The notes beneath the pieces are model-generated. The model saw only the letters and a list, made by a program, of their open reading frames with translations, had not been told where the DNA came from and ran no database searches. Source: JADKAV01 sp963732355 (GTDB lineage Bacteria > Actinomycetota > Actinomycetes > S36-B12 > UBA10799). From it: 64,000 nt of DNA. The position numbers and the translations under genes were made by a program. Positions within the stretch are counted from its first letter, which is position 1; every line of letters begins with the position of its first letter. The stretch is taken from assembly GCA_963732355.1 (NCBI GenBank), contig CAVSZD010000011.1, positions 434,001-498,000 of the forward strand. Direction: 5' to 3'. Positions 24,593-33,278 of the stretch are shown here, piece by piece.

Positions 24593-25559
24593 ATGAGCAT
24601 CATCGAAGCACATCCGGAGTCGGTTCTGGCGCGGTCGCGTCGCGGCGGACCCAAGCCTGTCGGCCGAGCAGACCATCGGCGAGGTGCGGGCCGCACTGAT
24701 CGGACACCGTTTCGCCGACCTAGACACCCTCGCGGTGTGCGCAGGCGACCGGTTGCTGGGCCTGATCACCATCGAGGACGTACTGGCCGCCGACGCCGGC
24801 GTAACAGTCGCCAGCGTGATGGACTCCCAACCGCCGACGGCCCACCGGGACACCGACCAGGAGGTGGCCGCTTGGAACATGGTCCAGCGCGGGCACGAGG
24901 CGCTGGCGATCATCGACGATGACGGGCACTACTTGGGGATCGTCACGCCCAGCGACATGCTCAACGTGTTGCTTGAAGAGCACGAGGAGGACTTGTCCAG
25001 GCTGGCCGGTGTGGTTCATGACACCGAGCAGGTCCGGACGGCGACCATCGAGTCGGTACCGCGACGTGTGGCCCACCGGATCCCGTGGCTACTGGTCGGC
25101 CTGGCCGGCGCGATGGTCTCGGCCTTGGTGGTCGCGGGCTACGAGGATGACATCAGCAAGCAAGTGATTGTGGCGTTCTTCCTGCCCGGCGTGGTCTACA
25201 TGGCCGATGCGGTGGGCACGCAGACCGAGACCGTTGTGGTCCGCGGACTCTCAGTCGGGGTGGGGGTGCGGCAGGTGGCCCCCAAGGAAGCCCTTACCGG
25301 CCTGATCATCGGCACGGTCGTGGCCGTGTTGTTCGTCCCGCTCGGGGCGCTGGTGTTCGGGGACGTGCAGATCATGCTGGCCGTCGGTCTGGCGCTCTTC
25401 GTGTCTTGCGCGGTCGCCTCGGTCATCGCGATGGCACTTCCGTTCGTGTTCAGCAGGTTCGGTCGTGACCCCGCCTACGGATCGGGTCCGTTGTCCACCG
25501 TGATCCAGGATCTGCTCACGATTCTCTGCTACTGCGCCATCGTCACCACGGTGGTCTGA
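24593..25559 (+). CDS. MgtE-like Mg2+ transporter, short N-terminus, interrupted by a +1 frameshift
   Basis: CBS-domain pair (about residues 20-150: LITIEDVLA, LGIVTPSDML) followed by an MgtE-type membrane domain with FFLPGVVYMADAVGTQTET, SVGVG, and the signature PAYGSGPLSTVIQDLL. The superhelical MgtE_N domain is missing, as in short MgtE forms. The N-terminus (ATG at 24593, SIIEAHPESVLARS) is in a different frame from the rest: one extra base near 24641-24648 (CGCGGCGGACC) must be skipped to give RRADPSLSAEQTIGEVRAAL. The protein would gate Mg2+ entry through its cytosolic domain. AGACT-like sequence at leaderless spacing precedes the ATG. Confidence 0.82.
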
Positions 25560-25570
25560 CCGGGGCTTGT

Positions 25571-25576
25571 TACGGT
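25571..25576 (+). promoter_or_regulatory. -10 hexamer, leaderless promoter of proC
   Basis: TACGGT, 7 nt before the ATG at 25584. This argues for the ATG and against the in-frame GTG at 25575, which would lie inside the hexamer. Confidence 0.55.
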
Positions 25577-25583
25577 GTCGCCC

Positions 25584-26384
25584 ATGGGTGTGGTTGCGGT
25601 CGTTGGTGCCGGTGTCATGGGTGAGGCTCTGCTGTCGGGGTTGCTGCGAGGTGACCGCATGGGCGACACCTTCGTGGTCGCCGACAAACGCCAGGACCGC
25701 TGCGCGGAGTTGCAGGACCGTTACGGCGTCTCAATCGCCACCAACGCCGAGGCGGCCCGCGAGGCCGACGTCGTGGTGCTGGTGGTCAAGCCGCAGGACA
25801 TCTTCGCCGTCGCCGAGGAGGTCGGTGCCGAACTGAAGCCCGGGGCGCTGGTGGTCTCGCTTGCTGCAGGAGTCACGACAGCCAGCCTTGAGGAGCGCCT
25901 GCCCGAAGGCACCCCGGTTGTGCGGGTGATGCCCAACACGCCAGCACTGGTCGACCAAGGCATGTCTGCGGTCTCGCCGGGTGCGCACTGCACGAAGGCG
26001 CACGTGGCCCACGCGGTTCGGCTGATGGGCTGCGTCGGCAAGGTCGTCGAGGTCCCTGAGAAGCAGCAGGACGCGGTGACCGCCATCTCCGGCTCCGGAC
26101 CGGCCTACATCTTCTACACCGTCGAGGCCATGATCGAGGCCGGCGTCGGTCTTGGGCTGCCGCGCCGCTTGGCCACGGAGTTGACGCTGCAGACCGTTTA
26201 CGGTGCAGCCACGATGCTGCGCGAAACCGGCGAGCACCCGGTCGTGCTTCGGGAGAACGTGACGTCACCGGCCGGTACGACCGCCGCAGCCCTGCGCGTG
26301 CTTGAGGACCACAAGGTCCGCGCGGCGTTCCTGTCCGCGCTGGAGGCCGCCCGCAACCGGTCTGTGGAGTTGGCCAAGGGTTGA
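25584..26384 (+). CDS. proC: Pyrroline-5-carboxylate reductase
   Basis: Reduces pyrroline-5-carboxylate to proline with NAD(P)H, the last step of proline synthesis. The 266-residue product has the Rossmann motif AVVGAGVMGEALLSG at the start, VVLVVKPQD, RVMPNTPALV and the C-terminal signature DAVTAISGSGPAYIF plus SPAGTTAAALRVLE. The start is the ATG at 25584, supported by a leaderless -10. It matches mycobacterial proC in position within the Rv0496-Rv0502 block. Proline dehydrogenase, the opposing activity, is 4.4 kb downstream. Confidence 0.96.
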   Translation: MGVVAVVGAGVMGEALLSGLLRGDRMGDTFVVADKRQDRCAELQDRYGVSIATNAEAAREADVVVLVVKPQDIFAVAEEVGAELKPGALVVSLAAGVTTASLEERLPEGTPVVRVMPNTPALVDQGMSAVSPGAHCTKAHVAHAVRLMGCVGKVVEVPEKQQDAVTAISGSGPAYIFYTVEAMIEAGVGLGLPRRLATELTLQTVYGAATMLRETGEHPVVLRENVTSPAGTTAAALRVLEDHKVRAAFLSALEAARNRSVELAKG

Positions 26385-26441
26385 TCTGGACGGGGCCTCC
26401 GGCTGCGGTCCGGGGCGCCGGGGTGCAGCCCGCGCCCCGGC

Positions 26442-26538
26442 AAGCAAAGCTGGAAACCGGCAACTAGATCGCCGAAATCCCCCACCGGTTCAACCGGGCC
26501 GCCAAACCAGCCGACGCCCCGGCAGCAAAGCTGGAAAC
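26442..26538 (+). repeat. Family A repeat, two copies
   Basis: Core at 26442-26457 (exact) and a near copy at 26523-26538 (first base changed). Each is followed by CGGCAACTA. Between them lies the locus-type tail ending in CGGTTCAACCGGGCCGCC, shared with the copies at 30.6 kb but not with those at 1.6, 46.9 or 54.9 kb. Confidence 0.85.
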
Positions 26539-26539
26539 C

Positions 26540-26822
26540 GGCAACTAAGAGGCTGCTGCAGAATGCGACGGGTTTGCCTGTTGGGGGGGTCCGGATTTCC
26601 CGCGCGAGCCCCACCTACACCTGCTGTGAGAAGCCGATCTGCGCACCGAACTGGTTGGCGCTGCCTCTTGATCCACCAGTGGCAGGACGCCACCCGCGCG
26701 GCCGCTCACCCGCCAAGGGTGAACCTCACGATCGCGATCCGGAAGTAGTCTCGGCGGTGAGGTGGGGTTGGCGGGCCCTTGGTTCCGCAGCTCTGCACCT
26801 GCCAACGCGAGGAGTGGCGATC
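26540..26822. other. Intergenic stretch upstream of ppk2
   Basis: No gene recognised. An open frame runs through it into ppk2, but it begins inside the repeat area and has no family match, whereas the PPK2 family starts near the GAGGAG-preceded ATG at 26823. A run of seven G at about 26584-26590 is present. No tRNA cloverleaf could be built. Confidence 0.5.
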
Positions 26823-27662
26823 ATGGGCAAGAAGCACAAGAAGCACAAGGATCCGGCACCAGCCGACACGCAGGCCTCCGGTCCACCGCCGAAGATGAAG
26901 AACAAGGAATACGAGCAGCACATGCGGGTGCTGCAGGGCGAACTGGTGGCCATGCAGGAGTGGGTCAAGGCTTCAGGGGCGAAGATCTGCATCGTTTTCG
27001 AGGGCCTGGACTCGGCGGGCAAGGGCGGTACGATCCGCCGCATCACCGAGCGCACCAGCCCGCGGGTGTTCAAGCACATCGCGCTGCCCGCCCCGACCGA
27101 GCGCGAGAAGTCCCAGATGTACGTCCAGCGCTATATGGCGCACTTCCCGTCGGCCGGCGAGGTCGCGATCTTCGACCGCAGTTGGTATAACCGGGCCGGC
27201 GTCGAGCCGGTGATGGGGTACTGCACCCAGGAGCAGACCAACAGGTTCCTGGAGATGACTCCGGCGGTCGAGAGGGCCATGGTCGACAACGGGATCATCC
27301 TGCTCAAGTACTGGCTCAACGTGAGCGTTGCCGAGCAGACCCGGCGGCTGGGCAACCGGATCGACGACCCGCGCAAGGTATGGAAGCTGTCCCCGACGGA
27401 CCTGAAGTCCTACAGTCGCCACTACCAGTACTGCCGGGCGCGGGACGCCATGCTCGCAGCCACGGACACGTCCTGGGCGCCGTGGTTTGTGGTCGACAAC
27501 GACGACAAGAAGCGCGGCCGGCTGAACATCATCTCGCACCTGCTCAGCCAGGTCCCTTACGAGCCCCTGCCGCCGCCGCAGACGAAGATGCCCAGGAAGC
27601 CGACCCCCCGCGGGTACGTCGAGCCCGACATGCCGCTGCACCGCATCCCGACACCCTTCTGA
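26823..27662 (+). CDS. ppk2: Polyphosphate kinase 2
   Basis: A 279-residue PPK2-family kinase that transfers phosphate between polyphosphate and nucleotides. Walker A is FEGLDSAGKGGTI (about 55-67), the lid-type block RSWYNRAGVEPVMG, and the typical QTRRLGNRIDDPRKVWKLSP region. A Lys-rich N-terminal tail (GKKHKKHKDP) precedes the domain. ATG at 26823 with GAGGAG 7 nt upstream. A P-type ATPase gene follows 132 bp downstream on the same strand, and Ppx lies 6.5 kb away, so this region joins polyphosphate use and ion transport. The PPK2 class (ADP- or AMP-using) cannot be fixed by eye. Confidence 0.95.
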   Translation: MGKKHKKHKDPAPADTQASGPPPKMKNKEYEQHMRVLQGELVAMQEWVKASGAKICIVFEGLDSAGKGGTIRRITERTSPRVFKHIALPAPTEREKSQMYVQRYMAHFPSAGEVAIFDRSWYNRAGVEPVMGYCTQEQTNRFLEMTPAVERAMVDNGIILLKYWLNVSVAEQTRRLGNRIDDPRKVWKLSPTDLKSYSRHYQYCRARDAMLAATDTSWAPWFVVDNDDKKRGRLNIISHLLSQVPYEPLPPPQTKMPRKPTPRGYVEPDMPLHRIPTPF

Positions 27663-27794
27663 GCGCCGATGCTGGACCTCGGATGTCAGCGGGGAGTCAG
27701 GGCGCCGGGCTGTGGCTGGCAACGCCCACCCGGGCCGCCGACACGATGAACCGAAGAGACTGATCGCGCAGAGGCGCTCAGGGAGGAGCCGACG

Positions 27795-30539
27795 ATGACG
27801 CAGAGCGAGGCCGCACCGGACACCGCAACGTCCGGGGCCGTGCAGTGGTACGGACTGTCCGCCGATGAGGTGGTCCAGCGACTCGAGGTGGATCCGGCAC
27901 AGGGCCTGTCGGCCGGCAAGGCCGCCGAACTGCTCAAACAGAACGGGCCCAATGCCCTGCCGGCCGAGAAGCCGGCGCCGGGTTGGAGGCGGTTCCTGGC
28001 CCAGTACAAGAGCTACATGCAGATCATCCTGGTCGGGGCGGCGGTGGCGTCGATCCTGATCGGGCAGGTCACCACCGGCCTGGTGGTACTGCTGATCACC
28101 GCTCTCAACGCACTAGGCGGACTGCGCCAGCAGGGCAAGGCCGAGAGTGCCATGAATGCCCTGCAATCGATGTTGAAGACCTCGGCCAGGGTCCGCCGGG
28201 ACGGCACGGAGGTGAAGGTCGACGCCGACCAGGTGGTTGTCGGTGACGTCGTCCTGCTCTCTGCCGGCGACGATGTGTGCGCCGACGGCAGGCTGCTCGA
28301 AGCCACGTCCCTGCAGATCGATGAGTCGGCGCTGACCGGCGAGAGCGTTCCGGCGTCCAAGAGCACAGATGTCATCACCGACGCGAATCCAGTGCTGGGC
28401 GACCAGGTGAACATGGCGTTCATGAACACCCCGGTCACGCATGGCAGCGGGGTGATGATCATCACCGGCACGGGTGCCGACACGGCCGTCGGCAAGATCT
28501 CCGGCATGCTGAAATCGGCCCCGACGCTCAGGACCCCGCTCACCGCCCAGCTGGACACCCTGACGCTGTGGATCGCTGGGGCCGCCGGACTCACCATCGC
28601 GATCATGTTCGCCCTGGGGATCTCCCGGGGTGAGTCCACCCAGGTCATCTTCACCACCGCGATCGCCTTGGCGCTCGCCGCGGTCCCGATGGCGATGCCC
28701 ACCGTCCTGCAGGTGATCCTCTCGACCGGCTCCACGAAACTGGCTCAGCACGGCGCAGTTGTGAAGAGCCTGGACTCGGTCGAGACGCTGGGTTCGACCT
28801 CGGCCATCAACTCCGACAAAACCGGCACGCTGACGATGAACCAGGTCACGGTCGTCGAGGTGATCGACCCTACGGATCGCTACGCGGTGACCGGCATGGG
28901 CTACGGCCTCACCGGGGATATCGAGCACACGGCTGGGAACGCCAACACCATCGAGGCGGCCATCCTGCCGTTCCTTATCTGCAACGACGCCAAACTCGTC
29001 GACGGCAAGGTGGTCGGGGATCCGACCGAAGGCGCGCTGCTGGTGCTCGGCCACAAAGCGAAGGTGGACGCCGAGGGCACCCAGGAGCAGTACCCAAGGC
29101 TTGCAACCCTTCCGTTCGACCCCACGTACAAGTTCATGGCCGTGTTCTGTCAGGCGAAGGACGACTCCGGGAACCCGGTGGTGCGGGTCTTCGTCAAGGG
29201 CGCCGGCCCCGCGGTGATCGCCAAGGCCACGTCGGCATTGGCCAACGGCGAGGAGGTTGCCTGGACCGACGATGCCAACCAGCGCGCGGACGAGCAGATG
29301 CAGCGGCTGGGCGGCAAGGGTCTGCGGGTGATGGCAGCAGCGGTCAAGGACATCGATCCCGGGTCGTTCGACCCCGAGGGCGACCTGCTGGCCATGATCA
29401 CCGATCTGCGGATGACGGCCCTGGTCGGGATGATCGATCCGCCGCGCAACGAGTCCATGGACGCCGTGCGGGACGCGCAGTCGGCCAACATCCGGGTGCG
29501 CATGGTGACCGGCGACGACGTGGTCACGGGCGCCGCGGTCGCCAAGCAGCTCGGCATCCCCGGGGAGGCGATCCTGGGCACCGAGTTGGCGGCCATGTCC
29601 GAGGAGGAGCGCCTGCGCCGCATCGACGACATCGGTGTGGTCGGCCGGGTGGCCCCGGAGCACAAGGTCCTGATGGTGGAGACCCTGCGCAAGAAGGACG
29701 AGGTCGTGGCCATGACCGGTGACGGGGTGAACGACGCCCCAGCGATCAAGGCCGCCGACATCGGCATCGCGATGGGCTCCGGCACTCAGGTGGCGAAGAA
29801 CGCCAGTCGGATGATCCTCACCGACGACAACTTCGCCACGATCGTGCGGGCGGTGTCCGAGGGCCGCAAACTCTACGACAACATGCTCAAGTACATCCGG
29901 TTCATGCTGATCGCGCTGGTCACCTACGTCGTGACGTTCCTCATGGCCAGCATCCTGAACATCGCCGCTGGGCAGCCGTTCTCCGCCACCCAGATCCTGT
30001 GGATCAACTTCCTGATCACCGCCCCGGTCGGCATCGCGCTGGGTCTGGACAAGGAGACCCCCGGGCTCATGCTGCGCAAGCCGCGCCCGCGCGCCGCCTC
30101 GATCATGTCCCCGGCCGTCATCACGACCGTGGGCCTGACCGGGCTGTTCATGGCGGTCTCGATCAACGCCATCATCGTGTTAGGGGAGAACCAGTTCGAC
30201 AAGGTCGAGATCGGCAGCACGATGGGCCTGGTGGCGTTCTCCACGATGCTCGTGGTCGCCGCCTTTGAGAGCCGTGATCAGAAGGGCACTGCCGTGCGGG
30301 TGGAGACGTTCGACAACGCCGCCTTGAACATCACGGCCCTCGTGGAGATCGCGCTCGCGGTCCTGATCGCAAGGGGAGGTGTCCTCACGGACCTGTTGAA
30401 GACCGACGCGCTGACCAGCACCCAGTGGCTGATCGGGGCGGCCCCAGCGGTGGTCCTGTTGGTCCTCTGGGAGTTGGGGAAACTGATCGCGCGCCGTCGT
30501 TCGGGACCCGCCCAGGAGATCGCGTCCGCCGTGCAGTAG
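27795..30539 (+). CDS. Cation-transporting P-type ATPase, type II/III-like, lacking the M4 glutamate
   Basis: A 914-residue pump with a cation-ATPase N domain, an actuator domain (DESALTGESVP), the phosphorylation motif SDKTGTLTMNQ, KGAGPA, and the hinge TGDGVNDAPAIKAADIGIAM, then six C-terminal helices. In SERCA-type Ca2+ pumps the M4 helix carries PEGLP; here the equivalent reads VPMAMPTVL, with no Glu, so classic Ca2+ site II is not formed. A related actinobacterial/cyanobacterial group with VETLGSTSAI before DKTGT shares this feature. The ion (H+, Na+, K+ or other) is unknown. ATG with AGGGAGGAG upstream, behind ppk2. Confidence 0.9.
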   Translation: MTQSEAAPDTATSGAVQWYGLSADEVVQRLEVDPAQGLSAGKAAELLKQNGPNALPAEKPAPGWRRFLAQYKSYMQIILVGAAVASILIGQVTTGLVVLLITALNALGGLRQQGKAESAMNALQSMLKTSARVRRDGTEVKVDADQVVVGDVVLLSAGDDVCADGRLLEATSLQIDESALTGESVPASKSTDVITDANPVLGDQVNMAFMNTPVTHGSGVMIITGTGADTAVGKISGMLKSAPTLRTPLTAQLDTLTLWIAGAAGLTIAIMFALGISRGESTQVIFTTAIALALAAVPMAMPTVLQVILSTGSTKLAQHGAVVKSLDSVETLGSTSAINSDKTGTLTMNQVTVVEVIDPTDRYAVTGMGYGLTGDIEHTAGNANTIEAAILPFLICNDAKLVDGKVVGDPTEGALLVLGHKAKVDAEGTQEQYPRLATLPFDPTYKFMAVFCQAKDDSGNPVVRVFVKGAGPAVIAKATSALANGEEVAWTDDANQRADEQMQRLGGKGLRVMAAAVKDIDPGSFDPEGDLLAMITDLRMTALVGMIDPPRNESMDAVRDAQSANIRVRMVTGDDVVTGAAVAKQLGIPGEAILGTELAAMSEEERLRRIDDIGVVGRVAPEHKVLMVETLRKKDEVVAMTGDGVNDAPAIKAADIGIAMGSGTQVAKNASRMILTDDNFATIVRAVSEGRKLYDNMLKYIRFMLIALVTYVVTFLMASILNIAAGQPFSATQILWINFLITAPVGIALGLDKETPGLMLRKPRPRAASIMSPAVITTVGLTGLFMAVSINAIIVLGENQFDKVEIGSTMGLVAFSTMLVVAAFESRDQKGTAVRVETFDNAALNITALVEIALAVLIARGGVLTDLLKTDALTSTQWLIGAAPAVVLLVLWELGKLIARRRSGPAQEIASAVQ

Positions 30540-30601
30540 CAGGTCTTCGGATTTCAGCGGGGCGGTTCAACCGCACCGCCAACCACACGCCCGGCCCCGG
30601 C

Positions 30602-30760
30602 AAGCAAAGCTGGAAACCGGCGACTAACTCGCCGAAATCCCCCAACGGTTCAACCGGGCCGCCCGCCAAACCGGCCACGGCCCCGGCCCCGGCAGGCAAA
30701 GCTGGAAACCGGCGACTAACTCGCCGAAATCCCCCAACGGTTCAACCGGGGCCGCCAACC
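30602..30760 (+). repeat. Family A repeat, two tandem copies
   Basis: Cores at 30602-30617 (exact) and 30694-30709 (AGGCAAAGCTGGAAAC). Each is followed by the same tail, CGGCGACTAACTCGCCGAAA then TCCCCCAACGGTTCAACCGG, which contains CGGCGA/TCGCCG arms able to form a short hairpin. The cluster fills the gap between convergent genes. Confidence 0.85.
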
Positions 30761-30774
30761 AAACCGCGGCCCTA

Positions 30775-31704
30775 TCAGCCCTTCGAGGTCAAGGACTTCA
30801 CAAACAGCGCCATGTTGGCCGGCTTCTCCGCCATCCGGCGGACCATGTAGCCGTACCACTCAGCGCCATACGGGATGTAAACCCGCATCCGCTCACCGGC
30901 CTTGGCCAGCCGGCGCTGCTCATCGGGGCGTACCCCGTAGAGCATCTGGTGCTCATATGTGCCTTTCGCCCGGTCGGCACGTGTCGCCAGCGCCCCGGCG
31001 ATCTCCACGAGCCGCGGGTCATGCGAGGCGATCATGGGGTAACACTGGGAGTCGAACAGAATCCGCATACAGCGGACATAGGCCTTGTCGACGTCATCCT
31101 TGGCCTGGAATGCCACTGACTCGGGCTCCTTGTAAGCGCCCTTGCACAAGCGGATTCGCGACCCTTCGTAGGCAAGATCGCGGCAGTCCTGCTCCGTGCG
31201 GTAGAGGTACGCCTGTAGGACCGCGCCGGTCTTGGGGAAGTCCTGGCGCAATTGCGACAAGATGCCCAAGGTCGAGTCAGTCGTGGTGTGGTCCTCCATG
31301 TCCAGAGTGACCGTGGTTCCAACGTCTGTGGCCATTTGACAGATCGCGCGAGCATTCTCCAGAGCGATGTGCTCGCCGTCGCCGGGCAGAGCCTGACCGA
31401 CGGCTGACAGCTTCACGGAGACCTCCGCTGCCGCCGACAATCCCGCCTCGTTCAACCCCTTCAGCAGACGCAGATACGCCTCGCGGGTGTAGTCGGCCTG
31501 GGCCCGGTCCAGGGTGTCCTCGCCCAGATGGTCGATCGTGCTGAGTAGCCCCTCACCGGCCAGATCCCCAGCTGCGCGAACCGCATCGTCCTCGGTCTCG
31601 CCGGCCACGAACCGGGAAACGACCGATCGGGATATTGGCGCGTTTGCCGAAATCTCCTGGATCTTCTTCTGCCGCGAAAGGCTCAACAAGGCTCGACGGA
31701 TCAC
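30775..31704 (-). CDS. Proline dehydrogenase
   Basis: Oxidises proline to pyrroline-5-carboxylate with FAD, delivering electrons to the respiratory chain. The 309-residue single-domain enzyme has SVKLSAVGQ, VTLDMEDHTTTD, the FAD-binding RLCKGAYKEPESVA and the C-terminal YGAEWYGYMVRRMAEKP signature. The GTG at 31704 has GGGAGG 6 nt upstream. A TetR-family gene lies 33 bp upstream on the same strand and may control it. Monofunctional form (no P5C dehydrogenase domain), as usual in actinobacteria. Confidence 0.95.
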   Translation of the reverse strand: MIRRALLSLSRQKKIQEISANAPISRSVVSRFVAGETEDDAVRAAGDLAGEGLLSTIDHLGEDTLDRAQADYTREAYLRLLKGLNEAGLSAAAEVSVKLSAVGQALPGDGEHIALENARAICQMATDVGTTVTLDMEDHTTTDSTLGILSQLRQDFPKTGAVLQAYLYRTEQDCRDLAYEGSRIRLCKGAYKEPESVAFQAKDDVDKAYVRCMRILFDSQCYPMIASHDPRLVEIAGALATRADRAKGTYEHQMLYGVRPDEQRRLAKAGERMRVYIPYGAEWYGYMVRRMAEKPANMALFVKSLTSKG

Positions 31705-31737
31705 GCATGACCTCCCTGGGTGTATTCGGTAGTCAGG

Positions 31738-32361
31738 TTATCCGCCGCTGGCCCGATTTGGCACAGCGGTGGGCTTGGCCGACTTAGAAGGACGAAGGGG
31801 TTTGGTCGGGTCGAGCCAGTTCTGAATGGTGGGGGCCACCAGTTTGACCAAGTCGTCCTCCGGCATCGATGCGACCGGCTCAAGACGCAGGATGTAGCGC
31901 GTGGTCGCCACGCCGATCAAGTACGACACGATCATGTTGACCCGCAATCGCGCGTCCGGCACTCCGAGCACGCGTACGAGCCGGTCCACAAATGAGCGCT
32001 CGATGAAGTCCTGCATCCCTTTGGCGGCCTTGGTTGCCGAGGCGCCGGCCTGGAACAGCGCGATGAAGTCGTTGCGGCTCTGCTCGTCGGACAACAGGTC
32101 GAAGGTTGCGCGCGTCAGACGCTCACCCATTCCGTCCAGGCCCGGCGCCACCAGTTCGGGGACTGCAGAAGCCGGGTCGAACGGTAGACGCATGGCGGCG
32201 GCGAACAGCGACTCCTTGGAATTCCAGTAGCGGTTGACCACCTCCGGCGCTACCCCAGCGGCTGCGGCGACCCCTTTCACCGATGTGCGCACGTAACCGC
32301 GGGCATGGAATGCCGCCCTGGCTGCGTCGAGCACAGCTTCACGAACGTCGTCAGTTCCCAT
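31738..32361 (-). CDS. TetR-family transcriptional regulator
   Basis: A 207-residue repressor-type protein. The N-terminal TetR helix-turn-helix (about 5-50) has AARAAFHARGYVRTSVKGVA and VNRYWNSKESLF; the C-terminal ligand domain is of the mycobacterial type (IALFQAGASATKAA). It ends with a Lys/Pro-rich tail. The gene is just upstream of proline dehydrogenase, with a short gap, so control of proline catabolism is a reasonable guess. A TAGGCT hexamer 6 nt before the ATG suggests a leaderless transcript. Confidence 0.9.
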   Translation of the reverse strand: MGTDDVREAVLDAARAAFHARGYVRTSVKGVAAAAGVAPEVVNRYWNSKESLFAAAMRLPFDPASAVPELVAPGLDGMGERLTRATFDLLSDEQSRNDFIALFQAGASATKAAKGMQDFIERSFVDRLVRVLGVPDARLRVNMIVSYLIGVATTRYILRLEPVASMPEDDLVKLVAPTIQNWLDPTKPLRPSKSAKPTAVPNRASGG

Positions 32362-32367
32362 GGCAAC

Positions 32368-32373
32368 AGCCTA
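32368..32373 (-). promoter_or_regulatory. -10 hexamer, leaderless promoter of tetR-type gene
   Basis: TAGGCT on the minus strand, 6 nt before the ATG at 32361. Confidence 0.55.
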
Positions 32374-32416
32374 TTGCCCGACCATGCGATTCACAGACCG
32401 TCGGCAGCGGACCGCT

Positions 32417-33220
32417 TCAGGGGACGTCGAGGTGTAGTCGTGCGAACGCCAGGGCCTCAACGAGGTCGCGCTCACGTTCCGTGCGGTTCGCGGCCTTCCT
32501 GGTGCTCACCTCGACGACCACGACGCCATCAAATCCTTGTCCGGCCAAGGTTTCCAGGACCGGACCGCACGGTTGCATCCCCCTGCCAGGGATCAGGTGC
32601 TCGTCGCGGTTACTCCCACTTCCGTCGGCGAGATGGATGTGGGCCAACGATGATCCGAGGTCGCGGGCCATGCGAAGTGGATCGGTCCCGCTGACTGCTG
32701 TGTGGGACAGGTCAAGGGTGGTGTGCGGGTAGTCCTCATCGCGAACGTCCCAACCCGGCGAGTACGCCGCCAACTCCCGCCCACCAGCCCGCCACGGATA
32801 CATGTTCTCAACCGCGAACCGGATGTCGGTCTCGTCCTGCATTCGGCGTAGTCCCCGCAAGAACTCCCGGGCGTAATCGCGCTGCCAGCGAAACGGCGGA
32901 TGCACAACGACGGTGTCGGCCCCGAGCGTTTCGGCCGCCGAACGGGCACGTACCAATTTGGCCCATGGGTCGGTCCCCCAGACCCGCTGGGTGATCAGCA
33001 GGCAAGGTGCGTGCACTGCGAGGATCGGCGTCGCGTAGTGCTCCGACAAGCGGCGCAGTGCATCAGGGTCCTGAGAGACCGTGTCGTTCATGACCATCAC
33101 TTCGACGCCGTCGTAACCCAGCCGGGAGGCCATCTCGAAAGCGGCGGCAGTGGATTCGGGATACACAGAGACGCTGGACAGGGCCACCCTGATCCTGGGC
33201 CGTCGCGCGCCTTTGGTCAC
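32417..33220 (-). CDS. Sugar phosphate isomerase/epimerase-like TIM barrel
   Basis: About 267 residues of the xylose-isomerase-like TIM-barrel fold (AP endonuclease 2 family). Metal-binding strands are visible as AVENMYPW (Glu), TTLDLSHTA (Asp/His), HIHLADGSG (His), and VVVVEVST (Glu near the end). The start is probably the GTG at 33220; a longer form from 33259 is possible but its N-terminus is poor. Mycobacteria carry an orthologue (Rv0498 by memory) between ppx1 and proC, the same neighbourhood. Substrate unknown. Confidence 0.85.
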   Translation of the reverse strand: MTKGARRPRIRVALSSVSVYPESTAAAFEMASRLGYDGVEVMVMNDTVSQDPDALRRLSEHYATPILAVHAPCLLITQRVWGTDPWAKLVRARSAAETLGADTVVVHPPFRWQRDYAREFLRGLRRMQDETDIRFAVENMYPWRAGGRELAAYSPGWDVRDEDYPHTTLDLSHTAVSGTDPLRMARDLGSSLAHIHLADGSGSNRDEHLIPGRGMQPCGPVLETLAGQGFDGVVVVEVSTRKAANRTERERDLVEALAFARLHLDVP

Positions 33221-33278
33221 TGTCCCAGTCTGACAAGCCCCACCCGTGGCCGCTGACAACGACCCACCTTTGGCGCCT

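Noticed and set aside
26461..26512. tRNA-like GGTTCAA in the family A tails
   Set aside because: The T-loop-like string is part of the repeat (CGGTTCAACCGG) and no acceptor, D or anticodon stem could be formed.
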